From: Rathayibacter oskolensis
GTDB taxonomy: Bacteria; Actinomycetota; Actinomycetes; Actinomycetales; Microbacteriaceae
Direction: 5' to 3'
Assembly (NCBI RefSeq): GCF_900177245.1
Contig: NZ_FXBM01000002.1
Span: 434,001 to 498,000, forward strand
Length of the DNA: 64,000 bases
The notes under the pieces: generated by a model
Told to the model about the DNA's origin: nothing
Database searches by the model: none
What the model saw: only the letters and a program-made list of their open reading frames with translations
Made by a program: the position numbers and the translations under genes
In this document: one piece after another, positions 23,663 to 32,236 of the stretch
Layout: each line of letters opens with the position of its first letter
How positions within the stretch are numbered: position 1 is the stretch's first letter

Positions 23663-24709
23663 TCAGCCCGCGGCGCGCCGGCTCGCCGCGGCGTGCGCGA
23701 GGAGGGTCGCGACGACTCCGACGGCCACGCCGATCGCCGTCTCGAGTGCGCGGTCGCGCAGCAGCACGAGCTCGTCGGTGCTGTGCGCCAGCTCGACCAT
23801 CAGGATGGCGAGCGGGGTGACGAATGCGAGCGTGAGGCCGTAGTTGCGGCCGACGACGAGCTCGGCGGTCATCTGGAGGAGCACCACGACCACGATCGTG
23901 CCGAGCGGCGACAGCGGGAGGGCGAGGAGCGCGGCGGCGATCGCGACTCCGACGACGGTGCCGAGCATCCGGTGGCCGGCGCGGACGAGGCGGGCCGTCG
24001 CGTCGACTCCCGACACGGCGGCCACGGCCGAGACCATCGCCCAGTAGGGGTGCCCGAGGCCGGTCGCCGTCGGGATCGCCCCCGCGACGAGCACGACGGC
24101 GGCGAAGCGGACGATCGCCGCGCGGGTCGCGGGGCGAGTCGCCGCGGCTCGGAACGAGGTGCGCCACGGGGTCGGTGCGAGACGGCGCGCGCGGGGAGAG
24201 GCGATGCCGCTCACCCCCACGAGCAGCGCGAACGCGGCCGAGGCGGAGGCGAGGGCGAACGCCTCGACGAGGCGCGACGGCTCGACCGCCACCGAGGCGC
24301 AGGCCGTGACCGCGAACACCGGGAAGAGCGGCCCCGGCGGGTGCCAGTGCAGGGCGTCGCTGAGGTACGCGGCTCCTGCGGTCGCGAGGGTGACGACCGG
24401 GATGATCAGCCACTCGCGCACCGGGGAGAGCGCGACGGCCGTGCCGATCGTCACCATCGCGACGAGGTAGGCGGCGGCCGAGAGCTGCATCGCGAGACGC
24501 GGCCGGTGGGTGTGCTGACGACCGTAGAGCGCGGTGAAGGCGCCGAAGGTCGCGTAGAGCGCGAGATCGGTGCGGCCGACGGCCCACAGGAGCAGGAGCG
24601 GGACGGCCATCGAGATCCCGGCGCGGACCGCGACCCGGTGCGCGCCGTTGTGGGGTCCGAAGGCGATCAGCTCGCGCGGGTGGGGCATCAGGGGAGTGGT
24701 GACGGGCAT
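23663..24709 (-). CDS. FUSC family inner-membrane protein
   Basis: 348 aa with about ten hydrophobic segments in two halves, each with the FUSC pattern (ATFGAFTALYGRQHTHRPR; HPYWAMVSAVAAVSGVDATARLVRAGHRMLGTVVGV). FUSC/ArAE proteins resemble aromatic-acid exporters such as AaeB; the substrate here is unknown. The ATG at 24709 has GAGGA a few nt upstream; a GTG at 24763 is in frame but would place the start inside the operator. It diverges from marR and is very likely its target. Confidence 0.82.
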   Translation of the reverse strand: MPVTTPLMPHPRELIAFGPHNGAHRVAVRAGISMAVPLLLLWAVGRTDLALYATFGAFTALYGRQHTHRPRLAMQLSAAAYLVAMVTIGTAVALSPVREWLIIPVVTLATAGAAYLSDALHWHPPGPLFPVFAVTACASVAVEPSRLVEAFALASASAAFALLVGVSGIASPRARRLAPTPWRTSFRAAATRPATRAAIVRFAAVVLVAGAIPTATGLGHPYWAMVSAVAAVSGVDATARLVRAGHRMLGTVVGVAIAAALLALPLSPLGTIVVVVLLQMTAELVVGRNYGLTLAFVTPLAILMVELAHSTDELVLLRDRALETAIGVAVGVVATLLAHAAASRRAAG

Positions 24710-24756
24710 GAGGTCCTCAGGTCGGCCGGAGTCCGAGCGGCACCGGCCGGAGTAAT

Positions 24757-24792
24757 GGTTCACGGGTGAACCAAATATACTTTACTCGTGAA
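24757..24792. promoter_or_regulatory. Twin MarR-type operators in the FUSC/marR promoter
   Basis: GGTTCACGGGTGAACC (24757-24772) is a perfect palindrome with core TTCAC-GG-GTGAA (24759-24770). A second copy, TTTAC-TC-GTGAA (24781-24792), differs at one position. Their centres are 22 bp apart, two helical turns. The shared AT-rich stretch gives TATACT (24776-24781) for marR on the plus strand and TATATT for the FUSC gene on the minus strand, so a bound dimer would block both promoters. Confidence 0.65.
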
Positions 24793-25306
24793 TGACTCCG
24801 GGAGCCACCTCGCAACGGACGCGGTCGACGAGATCCGTGCCGGATGGGCGGCGCTGCGGCCCGATCTCGACACGGAAGCGGTCGAGATCGTCGGGCGACT
24901 GATCCGCGCCTCCGCCCTCGTCGTCCGGGCGACGGAGGAGCGGCTCGCCGCCTTCGAGCTCACCCGCGGCGAGTTCGACGTGCTGACGACGCTCCGCCGC
25001 GCCGGCGCCCCCCAGTCGCCGACCGCGCTCCGCACGATCGGCCTCGCCTCGGCTCCCGCGATCACGAAGCGCCTGCACGCGCTCGAGAGGCGAGGGCTGG
25101 TCGCGCGCTCGGCGAACCCGACCGACGGGCGCGGCGCGCTGATCGCGCTGACCGCGGCCGGCGCCTCCCTCATCGACCTCGCGTTCCCCGAGGTTCTCGA
25201 GGTGGAGCGGGGACTGCTCGCCGCGGTGCCGGCGGGCCTGCGCGACGGGGCCGCGCGCTCCCTCCGGGCCGTGCTCGCGAGCGTGGAGGCCGCGCAGAAG
25301 CCGTGA
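24788..25306 (+). CDS. MarR family transcriptional regulator
   Basis: 172 aa winged-helix regulator. The wHTH spans about 55-125 (FDVLTTLRRAG ... APAITKRLHALERRGLVARSANPTDGRGALIALTAAG), with dimerisation helices at the ends. The GTG at 24788 is exactly 6 nt after TATACT, so the message is leaderless and its start codon lies within the second operator. Autoregulation and repression of the divergent FUSC gene are inferred from the two palindromes. Confidence 0.9.
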   Translation: MNDSGSHLATDAVDEIRAGWAALRPDLDTEAVEIVGRLIRASALVVRATEERLAAFELTRGEFDVLTTLRRAGAPQSPTALRTIGLASAPAITKRLHALERRGLVARSANPTDGRGALIALTAAGASLIDLAFPEVLEVERGLLAAVPAGLRDGAARSLRAVLASVEAAQKP

Positions 25307-25340
25307 CTCCCGCCTCCGGAGCGCTCGCTACCGTGGAGCC

Positions 25341-26381
25341 ATGCGCCTGACCTCGAGCTTCACCGTGGCGTCGCGGCCGCCGCTGCTGCAGCTGGTCAAG
25401 ACCGCGGTCGCGACGATCGTCACCTGGATCCTCGCGAGCCTGATCTTCCCCGACACGCTGCCCGTGTTCGGCGCGATCGCCGCCCTGCTGGTGGTCGCGC
25501 CGAGCGTGAACCAGTCGTTCTCGAAGGCCCTCGAGCGCAGCGTCGGCGTCATCGTCGGCGTCGTCGTCGGGTCGCTGATCGGCACCCTCCTGGGCGACGA
25601 GAGCGCGATCGTGCTGCTCGCGATCGTCGCGGCGATCGCCCTGGGCTGGGCGATCCGCCTGACTCCCGCCTCCGCGGTGCAGATCCCGATCAGCGCGATG
25701 CTCGTGCTCTCGGTCGGCGCCGTCACACCCAACTACGCGTTCGACCGCATCATCGAGACGCTGATCGGCGCTGCCGTCGGAGTCGTGGTCAACGGAGTGA
25801 TCGTGCCGCCGGTCACCCTCGCGCCGGCCGAGCGGGCCGTCGGCGATCTGACGGCGCAGCTGGCCGCAGCGCTCGACGACCTCGCCGACGTGCTGCAGAA
25901 ACCGGTGCCGCGTGCCCGGCTCGACGAGCTCCTGATCAACGCCCGACTCCTGCAGACCATGCAGCGCAAGGCCGAGGAGGCGATCGCCACGGGGGAGGAG
26001 TCGCTCCGGCTGAACCCGCGCCGGTCGGCCCACCGCGACCGGCTGGTGGCGCTGGACTCCATCACCCCGCGGCTCGCCCGCATCGTCACCCGCGTGCGCG
26101 GGATGACCCGGACCGTGCACGACCTCTACGACGGCGACCTGGTGCGCGAGCCCACCATCGCCGACATCGCCGTGCAGCTGCACCGCGCGGCGCACGACCT
26201 GCGGCTGCTCGTGCAGTCGTCGGTCGCCGTCCCCGAGCCGGAGGTGATCACCGACGAGCTGCCGGCGCTCACCGCGCCGCTCGTGATCGCGACACCGCAT
26301 CCCGAGCACTGGATCCTGCTCGGCGCGCTCGCCGAGGACCTCCGCCGCATCCGCGAGGAGATCGTGGGCGAGGAGTCCTGA
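25341..26381 (+). CDS. Aromatic-acid exporter-like (FUSC/ArAE) membrane protein
   Basis: 346 aa. Six hydrophobic segments fill the first half (about 20-160, [16 protein letters not shown] ... [20 protein letters not shown]), then a long soluble helical domain. This is the ArAE_1/YgaE-like layout, thought to export or buffer small aromatic acids. TACCGT (25329-25334) lies 6 nt before the ATG, so it may have its own leaderless transcript 34 nt after marR. It is a different subfamily from the divergent FUSC gene, and both flank the same MarR. Confidence 0.8.
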   Translation: MRLTSSFTVASRPPLLQLVKTAVATIVTWILASLIFPDTLPVFGAIAALLVVAPSVNQSFSKALERSVGVIVGVVVGSLIGTLLGDESAIVLLAIVAAIALGWAIRLTPASAVQIPISAMLVLSVGAVTPNYAFDRIIETLIGAAVGVVVNGVIVPPVTLAPAERAVGDLTAQLAAALDDLADVLQKPVPRARLDELLINARLLQTMQRKAEEAIATGEESLRLNPRRSAHRDRLVALDSITPRLARIVTRVRGMTRTVHDLYDGDLVREPTIADIAVQLHRAAHDLRLLVQSSVAVPEPEVITDELPALTAPLVIATPHPEHWILLGALAEDLRRIREEIVGEES

Positions 26382-26388
26382 GCGGGGA

Positions 26389-27444
26389 ATGCGCTCCGCC
26401 GCGAGCCGGTTCGGTCCGATGATGTCCTCGGTCTCCCTCGCCTCCGTCCCCCTCGCCGTCCTCGACCTCGCCGCCCGGCCGTTCGGCGGCACCAACGCCG
26501 ATGCGGTCGCAGGGAGCATCGCGCTCGCGCAGCACGCGGAGCGGCTCGGCTACGAGCGCTTCTGGGTCGCCGAGCACCACGGGATGCCCGGGATCGTCTC
26601 GAGTGCACCGGCCGTGCTGATCGCGGGCATCGCGGCCCGCACCGAGCGGATCCGCGTGGGCAGCGGAGGAGTGATGCTCCCCAACCACGCGCCGCTCGTC
26701 GTCGCGGAGCAGTTCGGAACCCTGCGCGCGCTCTACGGCGACCGCATCGATCTCGGGATCGGCCGAGCGCCCGGGACCGACGGGGCGACCGCCGCGGCAC
26801 TGCGGCGCACCGAGAAGGGGCTCGGAGCCGAGGACTTCCCGCAGGAGCTCCTCGACCTGATCGGCTTCTTCGAGGGCTCGATGAGCCCGAACAACCCGCT
26901 GGCCGGGATCACGGCGGTTCCCGGGCTCGGCGACATCCCGCAGATCTGGCTGCTCGGCTCGAGCGGGTACAGCGCCCAGGTCGCCGGAGCGCTGGGGCTG
27001 CCGTTCGCCTTCGCGCACCACTTCTCGGGCGAGAACACCGAGGAGGCGCTCGCGCTGTACCGCTCGTCGTTCCGACCCAGCGACGATCTCGCCGCCCCGC
27101 ACTCGGCGGTCAGCGTGCAGGTCGTGGCCGACGACGACGCCGACGTCGTCGAGCGCGAGTCGCGGCCGGGCATGCTCACGTTCCTCCGGATGCGGCGGGG
27201 CGCGAAGCCCGAGCCGGTCTCGGTCGAGGAGGCGGCTGCTCACGTGTTCACGCCGATGGAGGAGGAGGTCGTGCTGCAGAGGAAGGCGCGGCAGGCGTTC
27301 GGGACGCCCGGGCAGGTGCGGGCGGCGCTCGGGTCGCTGCTCGGGTCGACCGGCGCCGACGAGCTGATCGTGTCACCCGCCTCGGCGACCGTGTCGTCGA
27401 AGCTGCGGACCCTCGAGATCGTGCGGGAGCTGCAGGCGGCGTAG
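26389..27444 (+). CDS. LLM class flavin-dependent oxidoreductase
   Basis: 351 aa from the ATG at 26389, or 341 aa from the ATG at 26419, which begins the conserved part ([17 protein letters not shown]) and may be the true start. Luciferase-like TIM barrel with [28 protein letters not shown]-like EQFGTL and GRAPGTD motifs, the pattern of the MsnO8/YhbW-type monooxygenases using FMN or F420. Substrate unknown. It follows the ArAE gene by only a few nt and may be co-transcribed. Confidence 0.88.
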   Translation: MRSAASRFGPMMSSVSLASVPLAVLDLAARPFGGTNADAVAGSIALAQHAERLGYERFWVAEHHGMPGIVSSAPAVLIAGIAARTERIRVGSGGVMLPNHAPLVVAEQFGTLRALYGDRIDLGIGRAPGTDGATAAALRRTEKGLGAEDFPQELLDLIGFFEGSMSPNNPLAGITAVPGLGDIPQIWLLGSSGYSAQVAGALGLPFAFAHHFSGENTEEALALYRSSFRPSDDLAAPHSAVSVQVVADDDADVVERESRPGMLTFLRMRRGAKPEPVSVEEAAAHVFTPMEEEVVLQRKARQAFGTPGQVRAALGSLLGSTGADELIVSPASATVSSKLRTLEIVRELQAA

Positions 27445-27449
27445 GGCCG

Positions 27450-28538
27450 TCAGGCCTCGCCTCCCGGCTCGTCGCGGAGCGCCTTCGGATCGGTCGCCTC
27501 GGCGTGCTGCGTCTTGCCCTCGGCGATGAGCGAGTCGTCGTCGACGAGGATGCCGGCGAGCTCGGTCACCCGGCCGAGGGCGGCTCCGAGCGGATCGGGC
27601 GCGGCGGCGTCCTCCTGGGATCGGTCGACCTCGTCGTCGGGGAAGCGCCGGAGCTCGGCCTCGCCCCGGTCGGGCTGCGGAGCGCGGGCGTGCTCGACGC
27701 AGAGGCGCGCGACCTCCTCGGCGTGCGCGTGCATCACGGAGTGGGAGGCGTCGGGGATCTCCCAGGCGCGGGCGTGCGGGATCGCCTCCGCGACCTCCTC
27801 GACCCACTCGCGCGGCACCAGCCGGTCGTACTCGCCGCGGATGACGAGGGTCGAGGCGCGGATGCGCGGCACGGTCCGCTCGATCGGGTAGTGCATCATC
27901 TCGGGCAGCACGCGCGAGAACCAGCGCGGGCCGCAGAGGAGGTAGGCGGCGGCCGCGAGGATCGCGACCTTCATCGGCTCCCGGAGGCTCGACTGCGCGA
28001 AGCGGAGGGCCGCGATCGGGAGGCGGCGCTCGCGGCGGTTCATCACCGGGCCGAGCAGCACGATGGTCGTGAGCTCGGGGCGCCTCGCGGCCAGCTCGGC
28101 GACCACCTGGGTGCCCATCGAGTGGCCGAGGACGACGGGATCATCGAGTCCGAGCTCGTCGATGACCGCGCCGACGAGCTCGGCGTAGTCGCCGATGCTC
28201 ATCCGCCGCGCGTACGGAGGGTGCGGCACGCCGCCGAAGCCCGGCAGGTCGAGCGCGTGCACCGGACCGAACTCGTTCAGGGCGGGGGCGAGCCGCTCGA
28301 AGTAGGTGGCGGCGACTCCGATGCCCGGGACCAGGACGAAGGTGCGCTCGCCCTCGCGGCCGACCGTGCTCACCCGCGCCCACACGTCGCGGTGGCGGAC
28401 GCGCTTCACGGAGACGTCGGTGCTCCGGTAGCGGCGGCGCGGGTCGCGGCGGCGGGAGCGGGTGGTGGCGAAGACGTCGCGGACGCCGGGCCGGATGCTC
28501 GAGGCGAGGGAGCGCAGCGGGTCGCTCGGTCGGGGCAC
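27450..28538 (-). CDS. Alpha/beta hydrolase
   Basis: 362 aa. Oxyanion-hole strand LVPGIGVAATYF, nucleophile GHSMG, acid in RGEYDRLVP and the catalytic His in DASHSVMHAH. An N-terminal basic stretch (about 1-40) and a charged C-terminal extension (about 285-362) go beyond the core fold. GTG start at 28538 with GAGGAGG 5 nt upstream, and a TAGGCT -10 (28574-28569) giving a leader of about 25 nt. Convergent with the LLM gene (5 bp apart). Substrate unknown. Confidence 0.85.
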   Translation of the reverse strand: MPRPSDPLRSLASSIRPGVRDVFATTRSRRRDPRRRYRSTDVSVKRVRHRDVWARVSTVGREGERTFVLVPGIGVAATYFERLAPALNEFGPVHALDLPGFGGVPHPPYARRMSIGDYAELVGAVIDELGLDDPVVLGHSMGTQVVAELAARRPELTTIVLLGPVMNRRERRLPIAALRFAQSSLREPMKVAILAAAAYLLCGPRWFSRVLPEMMHYPIERTVPRIRASTLVIRGEYDRLVPREWVEEVAEAIPHARAWEIPDASHSVMHAHAEEVARLCVEHARAPQPDRGEAELRRFPDDEVDRSQEDAAAPDPLGAALGRVTELAGILVDDDSLIAEGKTQHAEATDPKALRDEPGGEA

Positions 28539-28608
28539 GGTCGCCTCCTCGGGATCGGGGTCTGTGCGAGCCTAGATGCTCGTCGGATCGGCACCTCCTC
28601 GCGTGGAC

Positions 28609-29136
28609 TCAGAGGAGCATGTCCTCGGAAGGGTGCAGGATCAGCCGGGCCGGGCCGAGGTGGAGGACCCCGTTCGTGAGCGGGGCGGTGCGGACCCCGC
28701 CGCGCCTCCGCATGGCCCTGTGCGCCCCCGGCGCGAGCGAGACGTTCATCCACGCGCACGGGTTCGCCGGCCGGCCGCCCTGGAACTCGAGGCGCTCGCC
28801 GGCCTGCTCGATCGCGAAGGTGCGGCCCGCGAGGGCGTCGATGTCGGCTCCGCGCACGACGATGTTGCGGCGGACGTCTGCCGGGTCGAACGGGTCGGCG
28901 CCGAGCTCGGCGGCGACGTGCTCGAGCGACTCGATCGCGTAGAGGGTGACGGCTGCGGTGCGGTGGGCGCGCTTGGCGAAGTAGCGGTCGCCGACGATCC
29001 CGAGACCTGCGCGGATCTCGATCCGATCGGGCTGCTCGTTGCCCTCGTAGGGGACCGGCCCGTCGGCGGGGCGGCCCTCGAAGCGGTGCAGGGGCGAGAC
29101 GACGAAGCGCACGAGCTCGATCGCGGCTGCCTCCAT
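28609..29136 (-). CDS. MOSC domain-containing protein
   Basis: 175 aa, a stand-alone MOSC domain (Moco sulfurase C-terminal-like). The conserved Cys sits in NPCAWMN, preceded by GIVGDRYFAKRAHRTAAVTL and VRRNIVVRG, as in YiiM-type proteins, which bind molybdenum cofactor and reduce N-hydroxylated compounds. ATG at 29136 with TAGCGT (29149-29144) 7 nt upstream, so probably leaderless. Confidence 0.88.
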   Translation of the reverse strand: MEAAAIELVRFVVSPLHRFEGRPADGPVPYEGNEQPDRIEIRAGLGIVGDRYFAKRAHRTAAVTLYAIESLEHVAAELGADPFDPADVRRNIVVRGADIDALAGRTFAIEQAGERLEFQGGRPANPCAWMNVSLAPGAHRAMRRRGGVRTAPLTNGVLHLGPARLILHPSEDMLL

Positions 29137-29328
29137 GAGGGCAACGCTACGCGGCCCGCGCGGCGCCTGTGCCGACGGAACCCGTTCTCGCCCAGGGAGC
29201 CCTGTCAGCGACGTGTCTCGGGCGGAACGGGTTCCCTCGCGGGAGCTTTGGAGGATTCGCGGACGCGCCTCGCGGCATGTATAGTCGTACCTCGTTGCGT
29301 GCGCCCCTCCGGGCTGCGCGATGGACTG

Positions 29329-29401
29329 CGCCCGTAGCTCAACGGATAGAGCATCTGACTACGGATCAGAAGGTTGGGGGTTCGAATCCCTCCGGGCGCA
29401 C
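29329..29401 (+). tRNA. tRNA-Arg(ACG)
   Basis: 73 nt. Acceptor GCGCCCG pairs with CGGGCGC (29394-29400), discriminator A. Anticodon stem CTGAC/GATCAG frames loop CTACGGA, anticodon ACG (A34 expected to become inosine). T-arm GGGGG-TTCGAAT-CCCTC. No encoded CCA. A TATAGT at 29281-29286 may be its -10. Confidence 0.95.
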
Positions 29402-29473
29402 TCGGAATCCAGGCCCTCACCGGCTTCGGAGCCACCGAGTACTGGTTGAGACAGTGCGGCTCCCAAGAGCCTC

Positions 29474-29499
29474 GAACGGCCCGCTTCGGCGGGCCGTTC
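29474..29499 (+). terminator. Terminator downstream of tRNA-Arg
   Basis: Perfect 11-bp stem GAACGGCCCGC / GCGGGCCGTTC closed by a TTCG tetraloop (29485-29488), followed by CTCGTTG. Strong intrinsic terminator shape. Confidence 0.85.
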
Positions 29500-29956
29500 C
29501 TCGTTGACAGGAGTGCGGGCGTTCGATTCGCGCCTGGCTGAGGTGGGTCCCGCTGGATGCCGGAAGCGCGCCAGAGGCAGCATCGTCATCCCTCGCCTGA
29601 ATGATGAAGCGAGGCGCACTCTCGCCGCGGGCGACGACCCACTGGGGTGTGTCGGCGATCGCGCAAGCGCTGACCTCGCCGACGCACACCGCCATCGTGT
29701 CGCAACCGGGATCATCAGCTGTCGGGTCGGCGAGAGACGCGTGGATCGGTCGCCTCGAAGCATCGACGCAACGTGATGCGCGTGATCCAAGCGGGAGGCG
29801 TCGTTCAGTGGGGCATCCCGTTCGCGCCACTCGATGGGAACCTCGGCGTCTTCCTGCCCCACCTCCTCGCTCTCGTCATCGAGGGGCACGAACCACGACG
29901 GGTGCCCTGCCTAAACAGGTTCCACCAGAACCCTTCACCCGTGCATCACGCGTCCG
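29500..29956. other. Gap without a convincing gene
   Basis: Between the tRNA-Arg terminator and the XRE promoter I find no reading frame with recognisable protein features, ribosome-binding site or codon bias. Short open frames on both strands look like random high-GC openings. The sequence is less biased than neighbouring genes, as expected for decayed DNA at the edge of the accessory region. Confidence 0.5.
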
Positions 29957-29969
29957 TAGCGTTGCCGAC

Positions 29970-30854
29970 ATGGATCACCGAGCTGAGGTACGCGAGTTCC
30001 TCGCGTCGCGTCGCGGGCGCATCAGTCCCGAGCAGGCCGGGATCGAACCCAGCGGCGGTCGTCGCCGAGTCGCGGGGCTGCGTCGAGACGAGGTGGCCCG
30101 TCTCGCCGGCATGAGCGTCGACTACTACACCAGGCTCGAGCGGGGGAACCTGTCGGGCGTCTCCGACTCCGTCCTCGACGCGATCGCTCGCGCTCTCGTC
30201 CTCGATCGTGCCGAGCACGACCACCTCTGCGATCTCGCGCGAACCGCGAACGAGGCGGGAGTCCGCTCCCGGTCGCGGCCTCCCGTCGCGGCGAAGGTCC
30301 GACCCGAGGTGCAGTACCTGCTCGACGCGATCACCGGGGCTCCGGCCTTCGTGTCCAACATCCGGATGGACCTGGTCGCCGCCAACGCGCTCGGCTTCGC
30401 GCTGTACTCCGAGATGTACAGGAGCACGGCGAGGCCGGCGAACCACTCCCGGTTCATCTTCTTCGACACCCGGTCGCACGACTTCTACCCCGACTGGGAG
30501 CGGGCCGCGGATGTCAACGTCGCGATCCTGCGACGCGACGCAGGCCGCAACCCGCGCGACGCGCAGCTCGCCGCGCTCATCGGCGAGCTGTCGATCCGCA
30601 GCGACGACTTCCGGACTCGGTGGGCGGAGCACAACGTCCGACGGCACTACACCGGTCTGAAGCAGTTCAACCACCCCGCGGTCGGTCTGCTGGAGCTGAC
30701 GTTCCAGGCGACCGAACTGCAGGACGACCCCGGCCACTCGATGACCGTGTACCCGGCTGTGCCGGGCAGCGCCTCCGACGACAAGCTGCGGCTCCTCGCC
30801 ACGTGGGCCGCGACAGAGGACATCGCACGCCTCACCTCCAGCTCCGCGAGCTGA
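29970..30854 (+). CDS. XRE/MmyB-like helix-turn-helix regulator (copy 1)
   Basis: 294 aa. The N-terminal HTH (about 5-85: FLASRRGRISPEQAGI ... GLRRDEVARLAGMSVDYYTRLERGN) is followed by a PAS-like MmyB ligand domain (about 105-280, with DWERAADVNVAILRRDAGR). This family often represses or activates adjacent oxidoreductase and exporter genes. TAGCGT (29957-29962) is 7 nt before the ATG. It leads an MFS / alcohol dehydrogenase / cupin cluster on the same strand. Related copies lie at 39532-40419 and 48841-49749. Confidence 0.9.
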   Translation: MDHRAEVREFLASRRGRISPEQAGIEPSGGRRRVAGLRRDEVARLAGMSVDYYTRLERGNLSGVSDSVLDAIARALVLDRAEHDHLCDLARTANEAGVRSRSRPPVAAKVRPEVQYLLDAITGAPAFVSNIRMDLVAANALGFALYSEMYRSTARPANHSRFIFFDTRSHDFYPDWERAADVNVAILRRDAGRNPRDAQLAALIGELSIRSDDFRTRWAEHNVRRHYTGLKQFNHPAVGLLELTFQATELQDDPGHSMTVYPAVPGSASDDKLRLLATWAATEDIARLTSSSAS

Positions 30855-30934
30855 CCCCCCTCCTCTCCCTCTCTCCACGGCCACGGTGCGGCTCCCGCCT
30901 CCTGCGACGCCGCCCCCGAGCCCCGAAGGACGCC

Positions 30935-32179
30935 ATGACCTCCACCCTGCCCGTGCTCCTCCCCGACGCGAGCGACCGAGCCGAGCCCCGCACGATGCCC
31001 TGGCTCGCGCTCTCCCTCCTCGCGACGATGGGGTTCATCCTCGTCGCGGCGGAGACGATGCCCGCAGGCCTCCTTCCGGTCATCGCGGAGGGGATGAGCA
31101 TCAGCGAGGGAACGGTCGGACAGTTCATCAGCGTCTGGGCACTCGGGACCGTGATCGTCACGATCCCGGCGATCAGCATGACCCGCGGCTTCCGGCGGAA
31201 GCCGCTCATCCTCGTCGTCATCGCGTGCCTGATCGCGGCGAACACCGTCACCGCCCTCTCGAGCGATGTGGTGCTTTCACTCGTCTCGCGATTCTTCGCC
31301 GGAGCGTTCACGGGGATCATCTGGGGGATGCTGGCCGCCTACGGCCGCAGGATCAGCCCACGTCGGCGCGCCGGACTCGCGCTGTCGATCGTCTCGGTGG
31401 GAGCGCCCGTCGGCTTCGCCCTCGGCACGCCGCTCGGCGCCTGGCTGGGAACGACCTTCGACTGGCGCTGGTCCTTCGGCGGACTCAGCCTGATCGCGCT
31501 GATCACCTTCGTGATGATCGCCGTCTTCGTCCCTGACGCCCCCGGTCAGCCGAGGACCGCGGCGGGGAGCCTCCCGCTGGCTCGCGTCTTCGCGATGCCC
31601 GGCGTGGCGATCGTGTGCCTGACGATCTTCGTCTGGATGCTGGCGCACAACACGATCTACACCTACGTCGCTCCGTTCCTGCGCGAGGGCGGGTCCGGTC
31701 TCGGCCCCGACCTCGTGCTCCTCGTCTACGGGGTCTCCTCGATCGTCGGAGTCGCGATCACTGCGGCTCTCATCGACCGTCTCCCGCGGGCGCTGCTGCA
31801 CCTGAGCGTCGCGGTGTTCATCGTCGCGGCCCTCGTGCTCCTGCTGGGCCGGGGCGCTCCCGCAGCCGTCCTGGGAGCGAGCGTGCTGTGGGGGATCGCC
31901 TTCGGCGGTGCCTCGGCCCAGCTGCAGTCGGCGCTCAGCCGCTCCGGTCGCGAGAACTCCGACGTCGCCAACTCCTTCCTCCCCGTCGCGTTCAACCTCG
32001 CCATCTTCGCCGCAGGAGTCCTCGGCGCTCTCCTGCTCGACGCTTTCGACTCCGTGGTTCTCGCGGGCCTGATGGCCGTGCTCGGCGCGGCCGCCCTCGG
32101 GATCACCGTCCTCGGCCGCCGAACGGCGTTCACCGCGGCTCAGGTCGATGCGCTCCACGGACGCCCCCACCCCGCGTGA
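30935..32179 (+). CDS. MFS transporter (DHA1-like drug/metabolite exporter)
   Basis: 414 aa with about 12 membrane segments. The loop TRGFRRKPLI between helices 2 and 3, RFFAGAFTGIIWGMLAAYGRRISP and the motif-C-like VSVGAPVGFALGTPLGAWLG point to the AraJ/YdhP exporter group (proton antiporters). Start ATG at 30935 with GAAGGA upstream. It follows the XRE gene by 80 nt and precedes the alcohol dehydrogenase; efflux of the compound processed by the neighbouring enzymes is a reasonable inference. Confidence 0.88.
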   Translation: MTSTLPVLLPDASDRAEPRTMPWLALSLLATMGFILVAAETMPAGLLPVIAEGMSISEGTVGQFISVWALGTVIVTIPAISMTRGFRRKPLILVVIACLIAANTVTALSSDVVLSLVSRFFAGAFTGIIWGMLAAYGRRISPRRRAGLALSIVSVGAPVGFALGTPLGAWLGTTFDWRWSFGGLSLIALITFVMIAVFVPDAPGQPRTAAGSLPLARVFAMPGVAIVCLTIFVWMLAHNTIYTYVAPFLREGGSGLGPDLVLLVYGVSSIVGVAITAALIDRLPRALLHLSVAVFIVAALVLLLGRGAPAAVLGASVLWGIAFGGASAQLQSALSRSGRENSDVANSFLPVAFNLAIFAAGVLGALLLDAFDSVVLAGLMAVLGAAALGITVLGRRTAFTAAQVDALHGRPHPA

Positions 32180-32236
32180 CGACAGCGGTCTGATCACCGT
32201 CCGCCCGGTCCTCCCTCACACTCAGGAGTCACACTC

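Noticed and set aside
29329-29401. tRNA-Arg tail as an attachment site with a matching direct repeat
   Set aside because: No second copy of the tRNA 3' sequence and no integrase gene seen in the window.
29359-29889. Possible minus-strand gene overlapping tRNA-Arg and its terminator
   Set aside because: It covers a tRNA and a perfect terminator, has no ribosome-binding site, and matches nothing recognisable.
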